Below, one piece after another: positions 6,636 through 14,962 of a stretch of DNA of 64,000 nucleotides. The notes beneath the pieces were generated by a model, which worked only from the letters and a program-made list of their open reading frames with translations, was not told where the DNA came from and did no database searches. The stretch spans positions 2,338,001 through 2,402,000 of the forward strand of contig NZ_CP049885.1 in the NCBI RefSeq assembly GCF_011303755.1, in the 5' to 3' direction. This DNA is from Acidovorax sp. HDW3 (GTDB lineage: Bacteria > Pseudomonadota > Gammaproteobacteria > Burkholderiales > Burkholderiaceae_C). Numbering within the stretch: position 1 is the first letter of the stretch; every line of letters starts with the position of its first letter. A program made the translations under genes and the position numbers.

Positions 6636-8252
6636 ATGGATTACGACTTCATCGTCATCGGTGCCGGGCCTGCGGGCTGCGCCGTGGCCTCGCGGCTGTC
6701 GGAGGACGCGCGCCACAACGTGCTGCTGCTCGAAGCCGGGCCGGGCCAGCGCAAGGGCTTGCTCGCCACCAATGCGGCGCTGGCCTCGCTCGTCTATGGG
6801 CTCAAAAGCAGCGCCTACAACTGGGGCTTTAACACCCAGGCGCAGGCGGGGCTCAATGGGCGGCGTGCCTACCACCCGCTGGGGCGCGGCCTGGGCGGGG
6901 GCACGTCGCTCAACATGCTGATGTATATGCGCGGCAACCCGCTCGATTACGACGGCTGGGCCGCTGCAGGCAACCCCGGCTGGGGCTGGGGCGATGTGCT
7001 GCCCTACTTCAAGAAAAGCGAGAACAACCAGACCTTCAACCAGGACGGCGACCCCTACCACGGCAACAGCGGCCCGGTGTGGGTGGAGGAACTGCGCACC
7101 GACAACCCCTGGCACGGCACGCTCAACCAAGCCTTCAAGGAGCTGGGCTGGCCGCTCAACCCCGACCTCAACGGCGCGGTGCAAGACGGCTTTCGCCCCA
7201 CGCAGGTGATGATGAAGGGCGGCGAGCGCCACCACGCGGGCCAAGCCTACATCCTGCCGCACCTGGGGAGCAGACCCAACCTCACGCTGCAGTGCGAGGC
7301 GCACGCCACGCGCATCCTGTTCGAGGGCCAGCGCGCCGTGGGCGTGGAGGTGGTGCAGGGTGGGCAAAAGCGCCAGATTCGCGCCCGCAAAGAGGTGATC
7401 GTGAGCAGCGGCGGCCTGCTCTCGGCCAAGCTGCTGCAGCTCTCGGGCGTGGGCGATGGGGCGCACCTGCAGGGCATGGGCATTCCGCTGGTCGCCCACC
7501 TGCCCGCCGTGGGCCAGCACCTGCAAGACCACCTGGACGTGATCCTGGGCCACCACATTCCGGGCGACCCGAATTTAGTGGGCATCTCGCCCACCGGGGC
7601 GCGCAGCTTCTGGCGGGCCATGGGGCGCTGGCGCAAGGAGCGGCGCGGCATGTGCACCACCAACTTTGCCGAGGTCACGGGCTTTATGCGCCTTTCGCCC
7701 GATTCGCCCATGCCGGAGCTGCAGTACGAGTTCGTCGTCGTGCTGGCCATGGAGCATGGACGCAAGGTGTACGCCAAGCATGGCATGTCCACCCATGTGC
7801 TGCTGCTGCACCCCAAGAGCCGTGGCACGGTACAACTGGCCAGCCCGCGCTGGGAGGATGCCCCGGCGATTGACTTCCGCTACTTCTCCCACCCCGACGA
7901 CATGGCCACCATGGTCAAGGGCGTGCGCCAGGTGCTGCAGGTGTACGACACGCCGACGATGAAGGCCCGCGTCAAGGCCGACCTGCGCACCGCGCAGTGC
8001 CAAACCGATGAAGACTACGCCGCCTACTGCCGCCAGGTGGCCGGCACCAACTACCACCCCACCAGCAGCTGCCGCATGGGCCCCAGCGCCATGGACAGCG
8101 TGGTCGATGCGCGCCTGCGCGTGCATGGCCTGCAAGGATTGCGCGTGATCGACAGCTCCATCTTCCCCCACATTCCCGGCGGCAACACCACCGCGCCCAC
8201 GTACATGGTGGGCGAAAAAGGCGCGGCCCTGCTGCGCGAGGACTGGCAGTGA
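6636..8252 (+). CDS. GMC-family alcohol oxidoreductase (choline-dehydrogenase-like)
   Basis: This 538-residue FAD flavoprotein of the glucose-methanol-choline family oxidises a primary or secondary alcohol. The ADP-binding fold is DFIVIGAGPAGCAVASRLSED (4-24). The GMC signature GRGLGGGTSLNMLMYMRGNPLDYDGW lies near 88-112. The C-terminal active-site pair is His in GTNYHPTSSCRMG and the PGGNTTAPTYMVGEKGA segment near residue 515-531. Length is normal for the family (530-560). There is no signal peptide. It overlaps the next gene by 4 nt. With the aldehyde dehydrogenase two genes on, it would take alcohol to aldehyde to acid. The pairing resembles AlkJ- or LaoA-type alcohol dehydrogenases for long-chain alcohols, but substrate length is inference. 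Confidence 0.9.
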   Translation: MDYDFIVIGAGPAGCAVASRLSEDARHNVLLLEAGPGQRKGLLATNAALASLVYGLKSSAYNWGFNTQAQAGLNGRRAYHPLGRGLGGGTSLNMLMYMRGNPLDYDGWAAAGNPGWGWGDVLPYFKKSENNQTFNQDGDPYHGNSGPVWVEELRTDNPWHGTLNQAFKELGWPLNPDLNGAVQDGFRPTQVMMKGGERHHAGQAYILPHLGSRPNLTLQCEAHATRILFEGQRAVGVEVVQGGQKRQIRARKEVIVSSGGLLSAKLLQLSGVGDGAHLQGMGIPLVAHLPAVGQHLQDHLDVILGHHIPGDPNLVGISPTGARSFWRAMGRWRKERRGMCTTNFAEVTGFMRLSPDSPMPELQYEFVVVLAMEHGRKVYAKHGMSTHVLLLHPKSRGTVQLASPRWEDAPAIDFRYFSHPDDMATMVKGVRQVLQVYDTPTMKARVKADLRTAQCQTDEDYAAYCRQVAGTNYHPTSSCRMGPSAMDSVVDARLRVHGLQGLRVIDSSIFPHIPGGNTTAPTYMVGEKGAALLREDWQ

Positions 8253-9091
8253 AACACGACTACCCCTGGAAGCACGGCGCGCCGCGCACAGTGTTCATCA
8301 CCGGCGCCAGCAGCGGCATAGGCCGCGCCATGGCGCAGGAGCTGACCGCCGCAGGCGCGAGCATTGCCCTGTTCAACCGTTCCGATGCGCGCGCCGTGCT
8401 GTTGGACTTGCGTGCTGCGGCCCCAAACCCCGAGCAACGCTTTGCCTGCTACCGCGCCGACGTCGGCAAGGCCCAGGCCATTGCCGCTGCCGTGGCGCAG
8501 GCCGTGCAGGAGCTGGGTGCGCCCGACCTCGCCATCCACAGCGCGGGCGTGCTGCACAACGGGCCGCTGCTGCAGTCCTCTGCCGCCGACTTTGAGCAGG
8601 TGGTGGACGTCAACCTCAAAGGCACGCGCCACTTTGCCGCCGCCGTGCTGGCGCACATGCAGCCGGGCAGCCAGATCGCCTTCATCGCCTCGCTCGCTGC
8701 CCTCACGGGCAACTTTGGCTACACCGCGTACTGCGCGTCCAAATACGGCGTGCGCGGCTTGGCCGAGGCGCTGCGCTATGAAATGAAGTTGCAAGGCATC
8801 GCCGTCAGCCTGTGCTGCCCGGGTGAAATCCTCACACCCATGGTGGTGGCCGAAAAGCGCACCATGCACCCCGTCTCCGCCGCCATGAAAGCCTTTGCCG
8901 GCAGCAGCACGCTCGATGTATCCGTGCCCGCGCTCCTGCGCGGCATTGCGCGGCGCGAGTTTGAAATCACCGACACACCCAAGGCGGCGCTCACCGCCTT
9001 CCTCTCGCGCCACACCCCGCAGCTCGCCCGCGCCGTGGGCGACGCCATTGCCCGCCGCGCCCAGGAGCGACTCTCGAAAGGAACACCATGA
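8249..9091 (+). CDS. Short-chain dehydrogenase/reductase (SDR)
   Basis: This 280-residue NAD(P)-dependent oxidoreductase has the cofactor motif TGASSGIG near residues 18-25, the structural NxAG-equivalent HSAGVL near 91, catalytic Ser in IASLAALTG, and the YCASKYG active site (Tyr/Lys near 161-165). The C-terminal extension after residue 220 (ALLRGIARREFEITDTPKA) is longer than in classical SDRs of about 250 residues and resembles 3-ketosphinganine- or fatty-chain reductase-type members. It starts at GTG 8249 inside the end of the GMC gene and overlaps the aldehyde dehydrogenase by 4 nt. The three genes form a tightly coupled unit. Confidence 0.9.
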   Translation: MKHDYPWKHGAPRTVFITGASSGIGRAMAQELTAAGASIALFNRSDARAVLLDLRAAAPNPEQRFACYRADVGKAQAIAAAVAQAVQELGAPDLAIHSAGVLHNGPLLQSSAADFEQVVDVNLKGTRHFAAAVLAHMQPGSQIAFIASLAALTGNFGYTAYCASKYGVRGLAEALRYEMKLQGIAVSLCCPGEILTPMVVAEKRTMHPVSAAMKAFAGSSTLDVSVPALLRGIARREFEITDTPKAALTAFLSRHTPQLARAVGDAIARRAQERLSKGTP

Positions 9092-10566
9092 CCACCACCC
9101 CCCCCAGCGCCGCCTGGCAGGCCATCCACATCCCCGCGCACCTGCCCGCTTTTTTGCGCGATGCCTTTGCCGCCCAGCAAGCGGCGTTTGCCAAAAACCG
9201 CTACCCCAGCCTAGAGGAACGCCGCGCCGACCTGCGCGCCCTGCACCGCCTGCTAGTCGAAAATCGCGCCGTGCTGCTCGATGCCGTGAATGCCGACTTT
9301 GGCTGCCGCAGCCACTTTGAAACCCTGGCCACCGAGCTGCTGCAAGGCCAGGAAGCGGCCCTGGACGCCATGCGCCAGCTACCGCGCTGGATGAAAAAGC
9401 AAAAGCGCCACCTGGACATCACCCAATACCCGCTCGCCAGCGCCTACGTGCTGCCCCAGCCCGTGGGCGTGATCGGCATCGTCTCGCCGTGGAACTTCCC
9501 CATCGCCATGGTGGTGCAGCCCCTCATTGGGGCACTGGCTGCGGGCAACCGCGCCATGGTGAAGATGTCGGAAAACTCCGCCCACACCGCGCGCCTGCTG
9601 CAAAAGCTGCTGCCCAAGTACTTTGCTGCGGACAAGGTGTGCCTGTTTGCCGACGACGACGCCGGGCCGGGCCAGCCGCTGGGCCCGCTGTTCACGCAAC
9701 TGCCGTTCAACCACCTGTTCTTCACCGGCTCGCCGCAAACGGGCCGCGCCGTCATGGCCAACGCGGCGGCCCACCTCACGCCGGTGACGCTGGAGCTGGG
9801 CGGCAAGTCCCCCACCATCGTCGCGCCCGACTACCCGCTCGCCAAAGCCGCCGAGCGCATTCTGTGGGTCAAGATGCTCAACGCCGGGCAGATTTGCACC
9901 AATGTGGACTACCTGTTTCTGCCTGCGGGGCAGGAGCAAGCCTTCATCGAGCACGCCCGCCGCATCCTCGCGCAGCGCTACCCCGATCTCTTGAATGGCG
10001 ACTACACCGCCATCATCGACCAGCGCCAGTACGACCGCCTGCAGGCCATGCTGCAAGACGCTGTGGCCCAGGGCGCGCAGGCCGTGCCGCTGTGCCCCGG
10101 CCAACAGGGCGATGCGGCGCGGCGCATCATGCCGCCAGTGGCGCTCTTGAACGTGCACGACGGTATGCAGGTCATGCAGCGCGAGATTTTTGGCCCGCTG
10201 CTGCCCATCCTGAGCTACCAGAAGAAAGAGGAAGTGCTGCAGTACATCAACGACCGCCTCCACCCGCTGGCGCTCTACCTGTTCAGCGAAGACAAGGCGC
10301 TGCAAAAGTGCTACCTGGAGCAAACGCTCTCGGGCGGCGTGACCATCAACGACACGCTCTTGCACGCCGGCCAGCACGCGCTGCCGTTCGGCGGCGTGGG
10401 CAACAGCGGCATGGGGCATTACCACGGGCGCGAGGGCTTTTTGACGTTTTCCAAGTTGCGCCCGGTGTTCCAACAGGGCGTGTTCCGCTCGGTGGATTTC
10501 CTCATGCCGCCGTACACCGGGCTGGCCAGCAAAATGCTCAACGTCATGCTCTGGCGCAACCGCTAG
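9088..10566 (+). CDS. Coniferyl-aldehyde-dehydrogenase-like NAD(P)+ aldehyde dehydrogenase
   Basis: This 492-residue member of the aldehyde dehydrogenase superfamily oxidises an aldehyde to its acid. Catalytic residues are visible: the general base Glu about 236 in ELGGKSP, and the nucleophile Cys about 270 in NAGQICTNVDY. The Rossmann segment GVIGIVSPWNFPIAMVVQPLIGALAAGN and the FTGSPQTGRAV motif are intact. The short N-terminus and the KLRPVFQQG-type tail match the class 3/coniferyl group, which also includes long-chain fatty aldehyde dehydrogenases. It starts at ATG 9088, overlapping the SDR stop (ATGA) behind AAAGGAAC. Within the cluster it would take the product of the GMC enzyme. Confidence 0.92.
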   Translation: MTTTPPSAAWQAIHIPAHLPAFLRDAFAAQQAAFAKNRYPSLEERRADLRALHRLLVENRAVLLDAVNADFGCRSHFETLATELLQGQEAALDAMRQLPRWMKKQKRHLDITQYPLASAYVLPQPVGVIGIVSPWNFPIAMVVQPLIGALAAGNRAMVKMSENSAHTARLLQKLLPKYFAADKVCLFADDDAGPGQPLGPLFTQLPFNHLFFTGSPQTGRAVMANAAAHLTPVTLELGGKSPTIVAPDYPLAKAAERILWVKMLNAGQICTNVDYLFLPAGQEQAFIEHARRILAQRYPDLLNGDYTAIIDQRQYDRLQAMLQDAVAQGAQAVPLCPGQQGDAARRIMPPVALLNVHDGMQVMQREIFGPLLPILSYQKKEEVLQYINDRLHPLALYLFSEDKALQKCYLEQTLSGGVTINDTLLHAGQHALPFGGVGNSGMGHYHGREGFLTFSKLRPVFQQGVFRSVDFLMPPYTGLASKMLNVMLWRNR

Positions 10567-10599
10567 CCAACACCGTTTCACCACCACAGGAGGCCCCCC

Positions 10600-11475
10600 A
10601 TGCAAGGAGACATCGCATCGAGTGTGCTGCTGCCGCTCATCCTCGGTTTCATCATGTTCTCACTCGGCCTGGGGCTGGCGCCGGCGGATTTTGGGCGCAT
10701 CCTGACGCAGCCGCGCGCCCTGCTGGTGGGCATGGTGTGCCACTTCGTGCTGCTGCCGCTGGTGTGCTACGCCATGCTGCAGCTGCTGGGCATCACCGGC
10801 GTGTTTGCCGTCGGCTTCATGATTCTGGCGGCCTGCCCCACGGGCAGCACGTCCAATCTGCTGACCTATCTGGCGCGCGGCGACGTGGCGCTGGCGCTGA
10901 GCTTTACGGCAGTGGCCAGCGTGCTCACCATCTTCACCCTGCCCGTGGTGGTCACCTGGTCGCTGGGGCATTTTTTGGGTGAGGCCAGCACCGTCAACGT
11001 GCCCGTGGGCCTGATGATGGGCCAGGTGGCCCTGGTGCTGGGCCTGCCCGTGGCCCTGGGCATGGTGGTGCGCCGGCGCTGCACCGCCTGGGCGCTGCGC
11101 TTTGAGCCACGCGCCACGCGCATCGCCACGCTGCTCTTCGTCCTCATCGTGGTGCTGGCGGTGGTGAAAAACTGGGCACTGCTGCGCGCCAACTTCAGCA
11201 GCCTGGCGCCCTTTGCCCTGGTGCTCAACCTCAGCATGTTGTGCCTGGGCTTTGGTGTGGCCTGGCTGGCGCGCTTGTCGCGGCGCCAATCGGTCACGCT
11301 CGGCATTGAAACCGCCGTGCAAAACGCCGCCCTGGCCCTGGTGATCGCCAGCAGCGTGCTGGGCAACGACGCGCTCGCCATTCCGGGCGCCATCTACGGC
11401 GTGCTGATGTACGCCGGCGGCCTGCTGTTTGCCTTCACCATGCGCCGCTTCATTCCCGAGGCTGCGCCGTGTTGA
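10600..11475 (+). CDS. Bile acid:sodium symporter family (BASS/SBF) transporter
   Basis: This 291-residue inner-membrane protein has about nine to ten hydrophobic segments and no long loops. Early signatures are LPLILGFIMFSLGLGLAPADF (about 8-28) and the conserved AACPTGSTSNLLTYLARGDVALALS stretch (about 77-101), which in this family forms the Na+/substrate crossover region. A second crossover-like motif is GIETAVQNAALALVIASSVLG near 236-256. BASS proteins move organic anions such as bile acids, pantoate or keto acids with sodium. It lies 33 nt after the aldehyde dehydrogenase behind AGGAGG, so it is probably co-transcribed and may import the cluster's substrate or export its acid product. 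Confidence 0.9.
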   Translation: MQGDIASSVLLPLILGFIMFSLGLGLAPADFGRILTQPRALLVGMVCHFVLLPLVCYAMLQLLGITGVFAVGFMILAACPTGSTSNLLTYLARGDVALALSFTAVASVLTIFTLPVVVTWSLGHFLGEASTVNVPVGLMMGQVALVLGLPVALGMVVRRRCTAWALRFEPRATRIATLLFVLIVVLAVVKNWALLRANFSSLAPFALVLNLSMLCLGFGVAWLARLSRRQSVTLGIETAVQNAALALVIASSVLGNDALAIPGAIYGVLMYAGGLLFAFTMRRFIPEAAPC

Positions 11476-11514
11476 GTGCCGCCGCCGCAGCATTTCGATC
11501 TTTCAAACCAAATC

Positions 11515-11560
11515 GGCCTCTAGCGCTTATCCAGCAAGCGCAACCAGCTATCAATAAAGG
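11515..11560 (+). repeat. Interspersed repeat, copy 5
   Basis: A near-consensus copy: GGCCTCTAGCGCTTATC, CAGCAAGCGCAACCAGCTAT, CAATAAAGG. It merges into the AGGAGC Shine-Dalgarno sequence of the gene at 11569, the same arrangement as copy 4. Confidence 0.85.
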
Positions 11561-11568
11561 AGCAAAAC

Positions 11569-13224
11569 ATGAATGGCGCACAAGCCCTGCTGCACACCCT
11601 GGCCGATGCCGGCGTCGAGGTCTGCTTTAGCAACCCTGGCACGAGCGAGATGCACTTCGTGGCCGCGCTCGACGCCGAGCCGCGTATGCGTGCCGTGCTC
11701 TGCCTGTTCGAGGGCGTGGCCACCGGCGCCGCCGACGGCTACGCGCGCATGGCCGGCAAGCCCGCCGCCACGCTCTTGCACCTGGGCTGCGGCCTGGGCA
11801 ACGGCCTGGCCAACCTGCACAACGCCAGGAAGGGCAAGGTGCCGGTGGTCAACATCGTGGGCGACCACGCCACCTACCACACGCAGTACGACGCGCAGCT
11901 GCAGTCCGACATCGAAACCGTGGCGCGCAACGTCTCGCCCGGCTTTGTGCGCACCTCGCAAAGCACGGCGCAGCTGGGCCACGATGCGGCAGACGCCGTT
12001 CAAGCAGCGCGCGGCCTGCCCGGGCAGGTGGCCACGCTCATCTTGCCCGCCGACGTCTCCTGGGGCGAGGGCGGCGCGCCCTGCCCCATGCCCACCGAGC
12101 CCGCCCCGGAGGCCGCCAGCGCCAGCACCGTGGCCGCCATTGCCCAGGTGCTGCAAAGCGGCGCCAAGGCCGCGCTGCTGCTGGGCCCGCAGGCGCTGCG
12201 CGAGCCGGGTTTGCTGGCGGCGGCGCGCATCGCCCAGGCCTGCGGCGTGCAGCTGCTGGCCGAGGTGTTCCCCACCCGCATGGAGCGCGGCGCCGGCCTG
12301 CCGTTGATTGAGCGCATTGCCTACCTGGCCGAGCTCGCCAGCGTGCAGCTGGCGCCGCTGGAGCATCTGGTGCTGGTCGATGCCAAGTCGCCCGTGTCCT
12401 TCTTCGCCTACCCCGGCAAGGCCAGCGACCTGGTGCCGCCGGGCTGCCAGGTGCACACCCTGAGCACGCCGGTGCAAGACGCCGTCGCCAGCCTCGAACG
12501 CCTGGCTGCCGCTGTGGGCGCGCAGCAGGCGCGGCCAGCGCTGCAGGCGGCGCAGCGCCCCGGGCGCCCGCGCGGGGCGCTGTCTGCGCCCAAGGTGTGC
12601 AAGGCCGTGGGCCACCTGCTGCCCGAGGGCGCCATCCTGATCGACGAGGCCATCACCAGCGGCCTGATGCTCTACAGCATGACCGCCGGCTGCCCGCGCC
12701 ACGACCTGATCACGCTCACCGGCGGCGCCATCGGCCAGGGCCTGCCCAACGCCGTGGGCGCAGCCATTGCCTGCCCCGAGCGGCCCGTGATCGCCCTCAT
12801 TGGCGACGGCACAGCGATGTACACCATCCAGGCGCTGTGGAGCATGGCGCGCGAGAACCTGCACGTGGTCACCATCATCTTCAACAACGCCAGCTACTCG
12901 GTGCTGAACGTGGAGCTCGAACGCGTGGGCGCGGAAGAAGCCGGGCCCAAGGCGCAATCGCAGCTCGACCTCAAGGGCCCGGTGCTGAACTTTGCCCAGC
13001 TCGCCCAGGGCATGGGCGTGCACGCCGTGCGCACCGACGACGCCGAGGGCTTTTGCCAGGCGCTGGAATACGCCCTGGCGCACCCGGGGCCGCACCTGAT
13101 CGAGGCCATGGTGCCCGAGTCGCTCTCGGGCGCCAAGCGCAAGGTGCTGCCCTGGCTGCTCAAGTCGCTGCCCAACCTGCCCCAGCCGGTGGCGCGCGCG
13201 CTCAAGCGCAAGATTGCGCCCTGA
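11569..13224 (+). CDS. Acetolactate-synthase-like thiamine-diphosphate enzyme
   Basis: This 551-residue ThDP-dependent enzyme has the three-domain layout of acetolactate synthase and benzoylformate decarboxylase. The N-terminal Pyr domain has the catalytic Glu48 in CLFEGVATGAADGYARM. The middle domain is about 190-330. The C-terminal PP domain has the cofactor motif from IGDGTAMYT to FNNASYSVL near residues 410-445. No small regulatory subunit gene (ilvN/ilvH) follows, and the context is catabolic, so a branched-chain amino-acid role is unlikely. Members of this orphan group are usually annotated 'acetolactate synthase large subunit' without proof. It could decarboxylate or ligate a 2-oxo acid. 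It is separated from the BASS gene by 93 nt holding a repeat copy. Confidence 0.85.
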   Translation: MNGAQALLHTLADAGVEVCFSNPGTSEMHFVAALDAEPRMRAVLCLFEGVATGAADGYARMAGKPAATLLHLGCGLGNGLANLHNARKGKVPVVNIVGDHATYHTQYDAQLQSDIETVARNVSPGFVRTSQSTAQLGHDAADAVQAARGLPGQVATLILPADVSWGEGGAPCPMPTEPAPEAASASTVAAIAQVLQSGAKAALLLGPQALREPGLLAAARIAQACGVQLLAEVFPTRMERGAGLPLIERIAYLAELASVQLAPLEHLVLVDAKSPVSFFAYPGKASDLVPPGCQVHTLSTPVQDAVASLERLAAAVGAQQARPALQAAQRPGRPRGALSAPKVCKAVGHLLPEGAILIDEAITSGLMLYSMTAGCPRHDLITLTGGAIGQGLPNAVGAAIACPERPVIALIGDGTAMYTIQALWSMARENLHVVTIIFNNASYSVLNVELERVGAEEAGPKAQSQLDLKGPVLNFAQLAQGMGVHAVRTDDAEGFCQALEYALAHPGPHLIEAMVPESLSGAKRKVLPWLLKSLPNLPQPVARALKRKIAP

Positions 13225-13245
13225 CGTGCCCCGCCGCCATGCTGC

Positions 13246-13758
13246 TCACGGCCCGTTCTGGGGTTTATCCAGGCTGGCCGTGCGCAGCACCAGGCCGTCG
13301 CGGCCGAAGGTGACGGTGAAGATTTTTTCGCGGTTCGGCGGCTCGATCCAGTTCCAGTCCCAGTCGGTTTCCTGCTTGAGGCTGAACATGGTCTGCTTGG
13401 CGGGTTTGCCCAGCAGGCGGCGCACGGCCTGCTTATCGAGCCCCGGCTGCACGCGCGCAAACTGCGCCGGTTCGAGCACCTGCTGCAGCGCCAGCAGCTT
13501 GCCGTCGGCGCCCAGGGTGATCATGTAGTTGCTGTGGCCAGCGGGCTGGCGCGTGTACTCCAGCGTCTGGCCGCCACCGGCCTCGGGCCAGATGCCGTCG
13601 GGTTCGCCAAAGCGCTGGCGCACATCGGCCTCGGTGGCCACGCCCACTTGCAGCTCGCTGATGCGCTGCGCATCGCAGCCGATCAGCGCCAGCAAGGCCA
13701 CCAAAGCCGCACTGACGGCGCCGGCCATGCGCGCCAAAGGGTTGTGAGGTTTTGTCAT
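13246..13758 (-). CDS. Putative lipoprotein with SmpA/BamE-like repeats
   Basis: This 170-residue exported lipoprotein has a basic N-terminus, a hydrophobic stretch and lipobox ALIGC (Cys about residue 28). Asp follows the cysteine, which in enterobacteria favours inner-membrane retention. Two short motifs of the SmpA/OmlA type follow: LQVGVATEADVRQRFGEPDGIW and VQPGLDKQAVRRLLGKPAK. Both have the helix-hairpin 'G...DV...LG.P' look of BamE-like proteins. The start at ATG 13758 is chosen because the lipobox then falls at the normal position; the frame is open upstream. It is divergent from the DUF3460 gene with only 30 nt between starts. The function is unknown; envelope assembly is a guess. 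Confidence 0.75.
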   Translation of the reverse strand: MTKPHNPLARMAGAVSAALVALLALIGCDAQRISELQVGVATEADVRQRFGEPDGIWPEAGGGQTLEYTRQPAGHSNYMITLGADGKLLALQQVLEPAQFARVQPGLDKQAVRRLLGKPAKQTMFSLKQETDWDWNWIEPPNREKIFTVTFGRDGLVLRTASLDKPQNGP

Positions 13759-13788
13759 CGTTAAAATGCCCGGTTCTGAGAGGTTTAC

Positions 13789-14004
13789 ATGTCCATTTTC
13801 CGCCGTCCCGACTACCAATCCGAAGCCACCCAATTTCTCGCCCAGCTCAAGGCCGACAAGCCGCAGCTGCAAGCGCAACAAGTGGCCGGCCGCGCCCTGC
13901 TGTGGGACAAGGCGGTAGACCGCGAACTGTGGCAAGACCTGCGCGCTGGCCGCGTGGCGCAAAAGCCCTATGTGTACTACGCGTACAGCAACAAAAAACA
14001 ATAA
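13789..14004 (+). CDS. DUF3460 family protein
   Basis: This 71-residue cytoplasmic protein of unknown function has the family look (SIFRRPDYQSEATQFLAQLK at the N-terminus, RALLWDK and LWQDLRAGRVAQKPYVYY at the C-terminus). It is widespread in Burkholderiales and usually sits directly upstream of scpA, as here. A putative start context AGAGGTTTAC precedes ATG 13789. An interspersed repeat begins 5 nt after the stop and fills the gap to scpA. Confidence 0.85.
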   Translation: MSIFRRPDYQSEATQFLAQLKADKPQLQAQQVAGRALLWDKAVDRELWQDLRAGRVAQKPYVYYAYSNKKQ

Positions 14005-14008
14005 AAAC

Positions 14009-14059
14009 TGGCGCTAACGCGCTTGCAGCAAGCGCGAGCAGCTATCAATAAAGTAGCAT
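14009..14059 (+). repeat. Interspersed repeat, copy 6
   Basis: CTGGCGCTAACGC, then GCAGCAAGCGCGAGCAGCTAT, then CAATAAAGTAG. It lies between DUF3460 and scpA and keeps a spurious upstream extension (TTG 14023) of the scpA frame open. Confidence 0.8.
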
Positions 14060-14067
14060 TCAACAGC

Positions 14068-14904
14068 ATGGACAGCCAGGCCCTGCACAGCGCCCCCGCC
14101 GCTGCCATGCCCGAGGTGGTCGATCAGGTGGCGCTGGCGCGCCTGTACGGCGAGCCGTTGTTTGCGCTGCCGCAGGATTTGTACATCCCGCCCGATGCGC
14201 TCGAGGTCTTCCTCGAAGCCTTCGAGGGCCCGCTCGACCTGCTGCTGTACCTGATCCGCAAGCAAAATTTCAACATCCTCGACATCCCGATGCTGGACGT
14301 GACGCGCCAGTACCTGGGCTACGTCGAAGAAATCCGCAGCCGCAACCTGGAGCTGGCGGCGGAGTATCTGCTCATGGCGGCGATGCTCATCGAGATCAAG
14401 TCGCGCATGTTGCTGCCGCCGAAAAAGGTCGAAGGCACCCCCGAGGAGCAGGACCCGCGCGCCGAACTGGTGCGCCGCCTGCTCGAATACGAGCAGATCA
14501 AGCTCGCGGCGCAGCAGCTCGGGCGCCTGCCGCAGTACGGGCGCGACTTTCTCAAGGCCCAGGTGTACATCGAGCAAAGCCTGCAGCCGCGCTTTCCCGA
14601 CGTCGAGGCGGCCGACCTGCAGCAAGCCTGGCGCGACATCCTGCGCCGCGCCAAGCTGGTGCAGCACCACACCATCACGCGCGAAGCGCTCTCGGTACGC
14701 GAGTACATGGGCATGGTGCTCAAGGCGCTGCAGGGGCGGCGCTTCATCGAATTTGAAGCCCTGTTCCAGCCCGAAAAGGGCAGCACCGTGCTGGTCGTGA
14801 CCTTTATCGCGCTGCTGGAGCTGGCCAAGGAAACCCTGATCGAAATCACCCAGGCCGAGGCGTTCGCGCCGATCTACGTGCGCCTGGCCTATACCCCCAC
14901 TTAG
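14068..14904 (+). CDS. scpA: Segregation and condensation protein A
   Basis: ScpA is the kleisin subunit of the SMC-ScpAB condensin, bridging the SMC heads to help chromosome compaction and segregation. The 278-residue protein has the N-terminal helical SMC-neck binding region (FEGPLDLLLYLIRKQNFNILDIPM about residues 53-76), the LAAEYLLMAAMLIEIKSRMLLP helix and a C-terminal winged-helix part (ALLELAKETLIEITQAEAFAPIYV). ATG 14068 is preferred; a TTG 15 codons upstream lies inside an interspersed repeat and is not credible. scpB is not adjacent in this window. In many relatives panC and panD follow; here nadB and a porin gene intervene. Confidence 0.93.
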   Translation: MDSQALHSAPAAAMPEVVDQVALARLYGEPLFALPQDLYIPPDALEVFLEAFEGPLDLLLYLIRKQNFNILDIPMLDVTRQYLGYVEEIRSRNLELAAEYLLMAAMLIEIKSRMLLPPKKVEGTPEEQDPRAELVRRLLEYEQIKLAAQQLGRLPQYGRDFLKAQVYIEQSLQPRFPDVEAADLQQAWRDILRRAKLVQHHTITREALSVREYMGMVLKALQGRRFIEFEALFQPEKGSTVLVVTFIALLELAKETLIEITQAEAFAPIYVRLAYTPT

Positions 14905-14921
14905 CCCATTAAGCCCACCCA

Positions 14922-14953
14922 GCCCCGCGCGGCAAGCTCCGGGGCGCTTTTTT
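14922..14953 (+). terminator. Intrinsic terminator between scpA and nadB
   Basis: GCCCCG (14922-14927) pairs with CGGGGC (14940-14945), followed by GCTTTTTT. It ends 9 nt before the nadB ATG, leaving nadB without a visible Shine-Dalgarno sequence. Confidence 0.75.
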
Positions 14954-14962
14954 GCACACACC

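Noticed and set aside
11569-13224. Calling the ThDP enzyme a true acetolactate synthase (ilvB)
   Set aside because: No regulatory subunit gene, catabolic context, and the family is broad; only ThDP motifs are certain.
14023-14067. Upstream TTG start for scpA
   Set aside because: The 15 added codons derive from an interspersed repeat and no ribosome site precedes the TTG.
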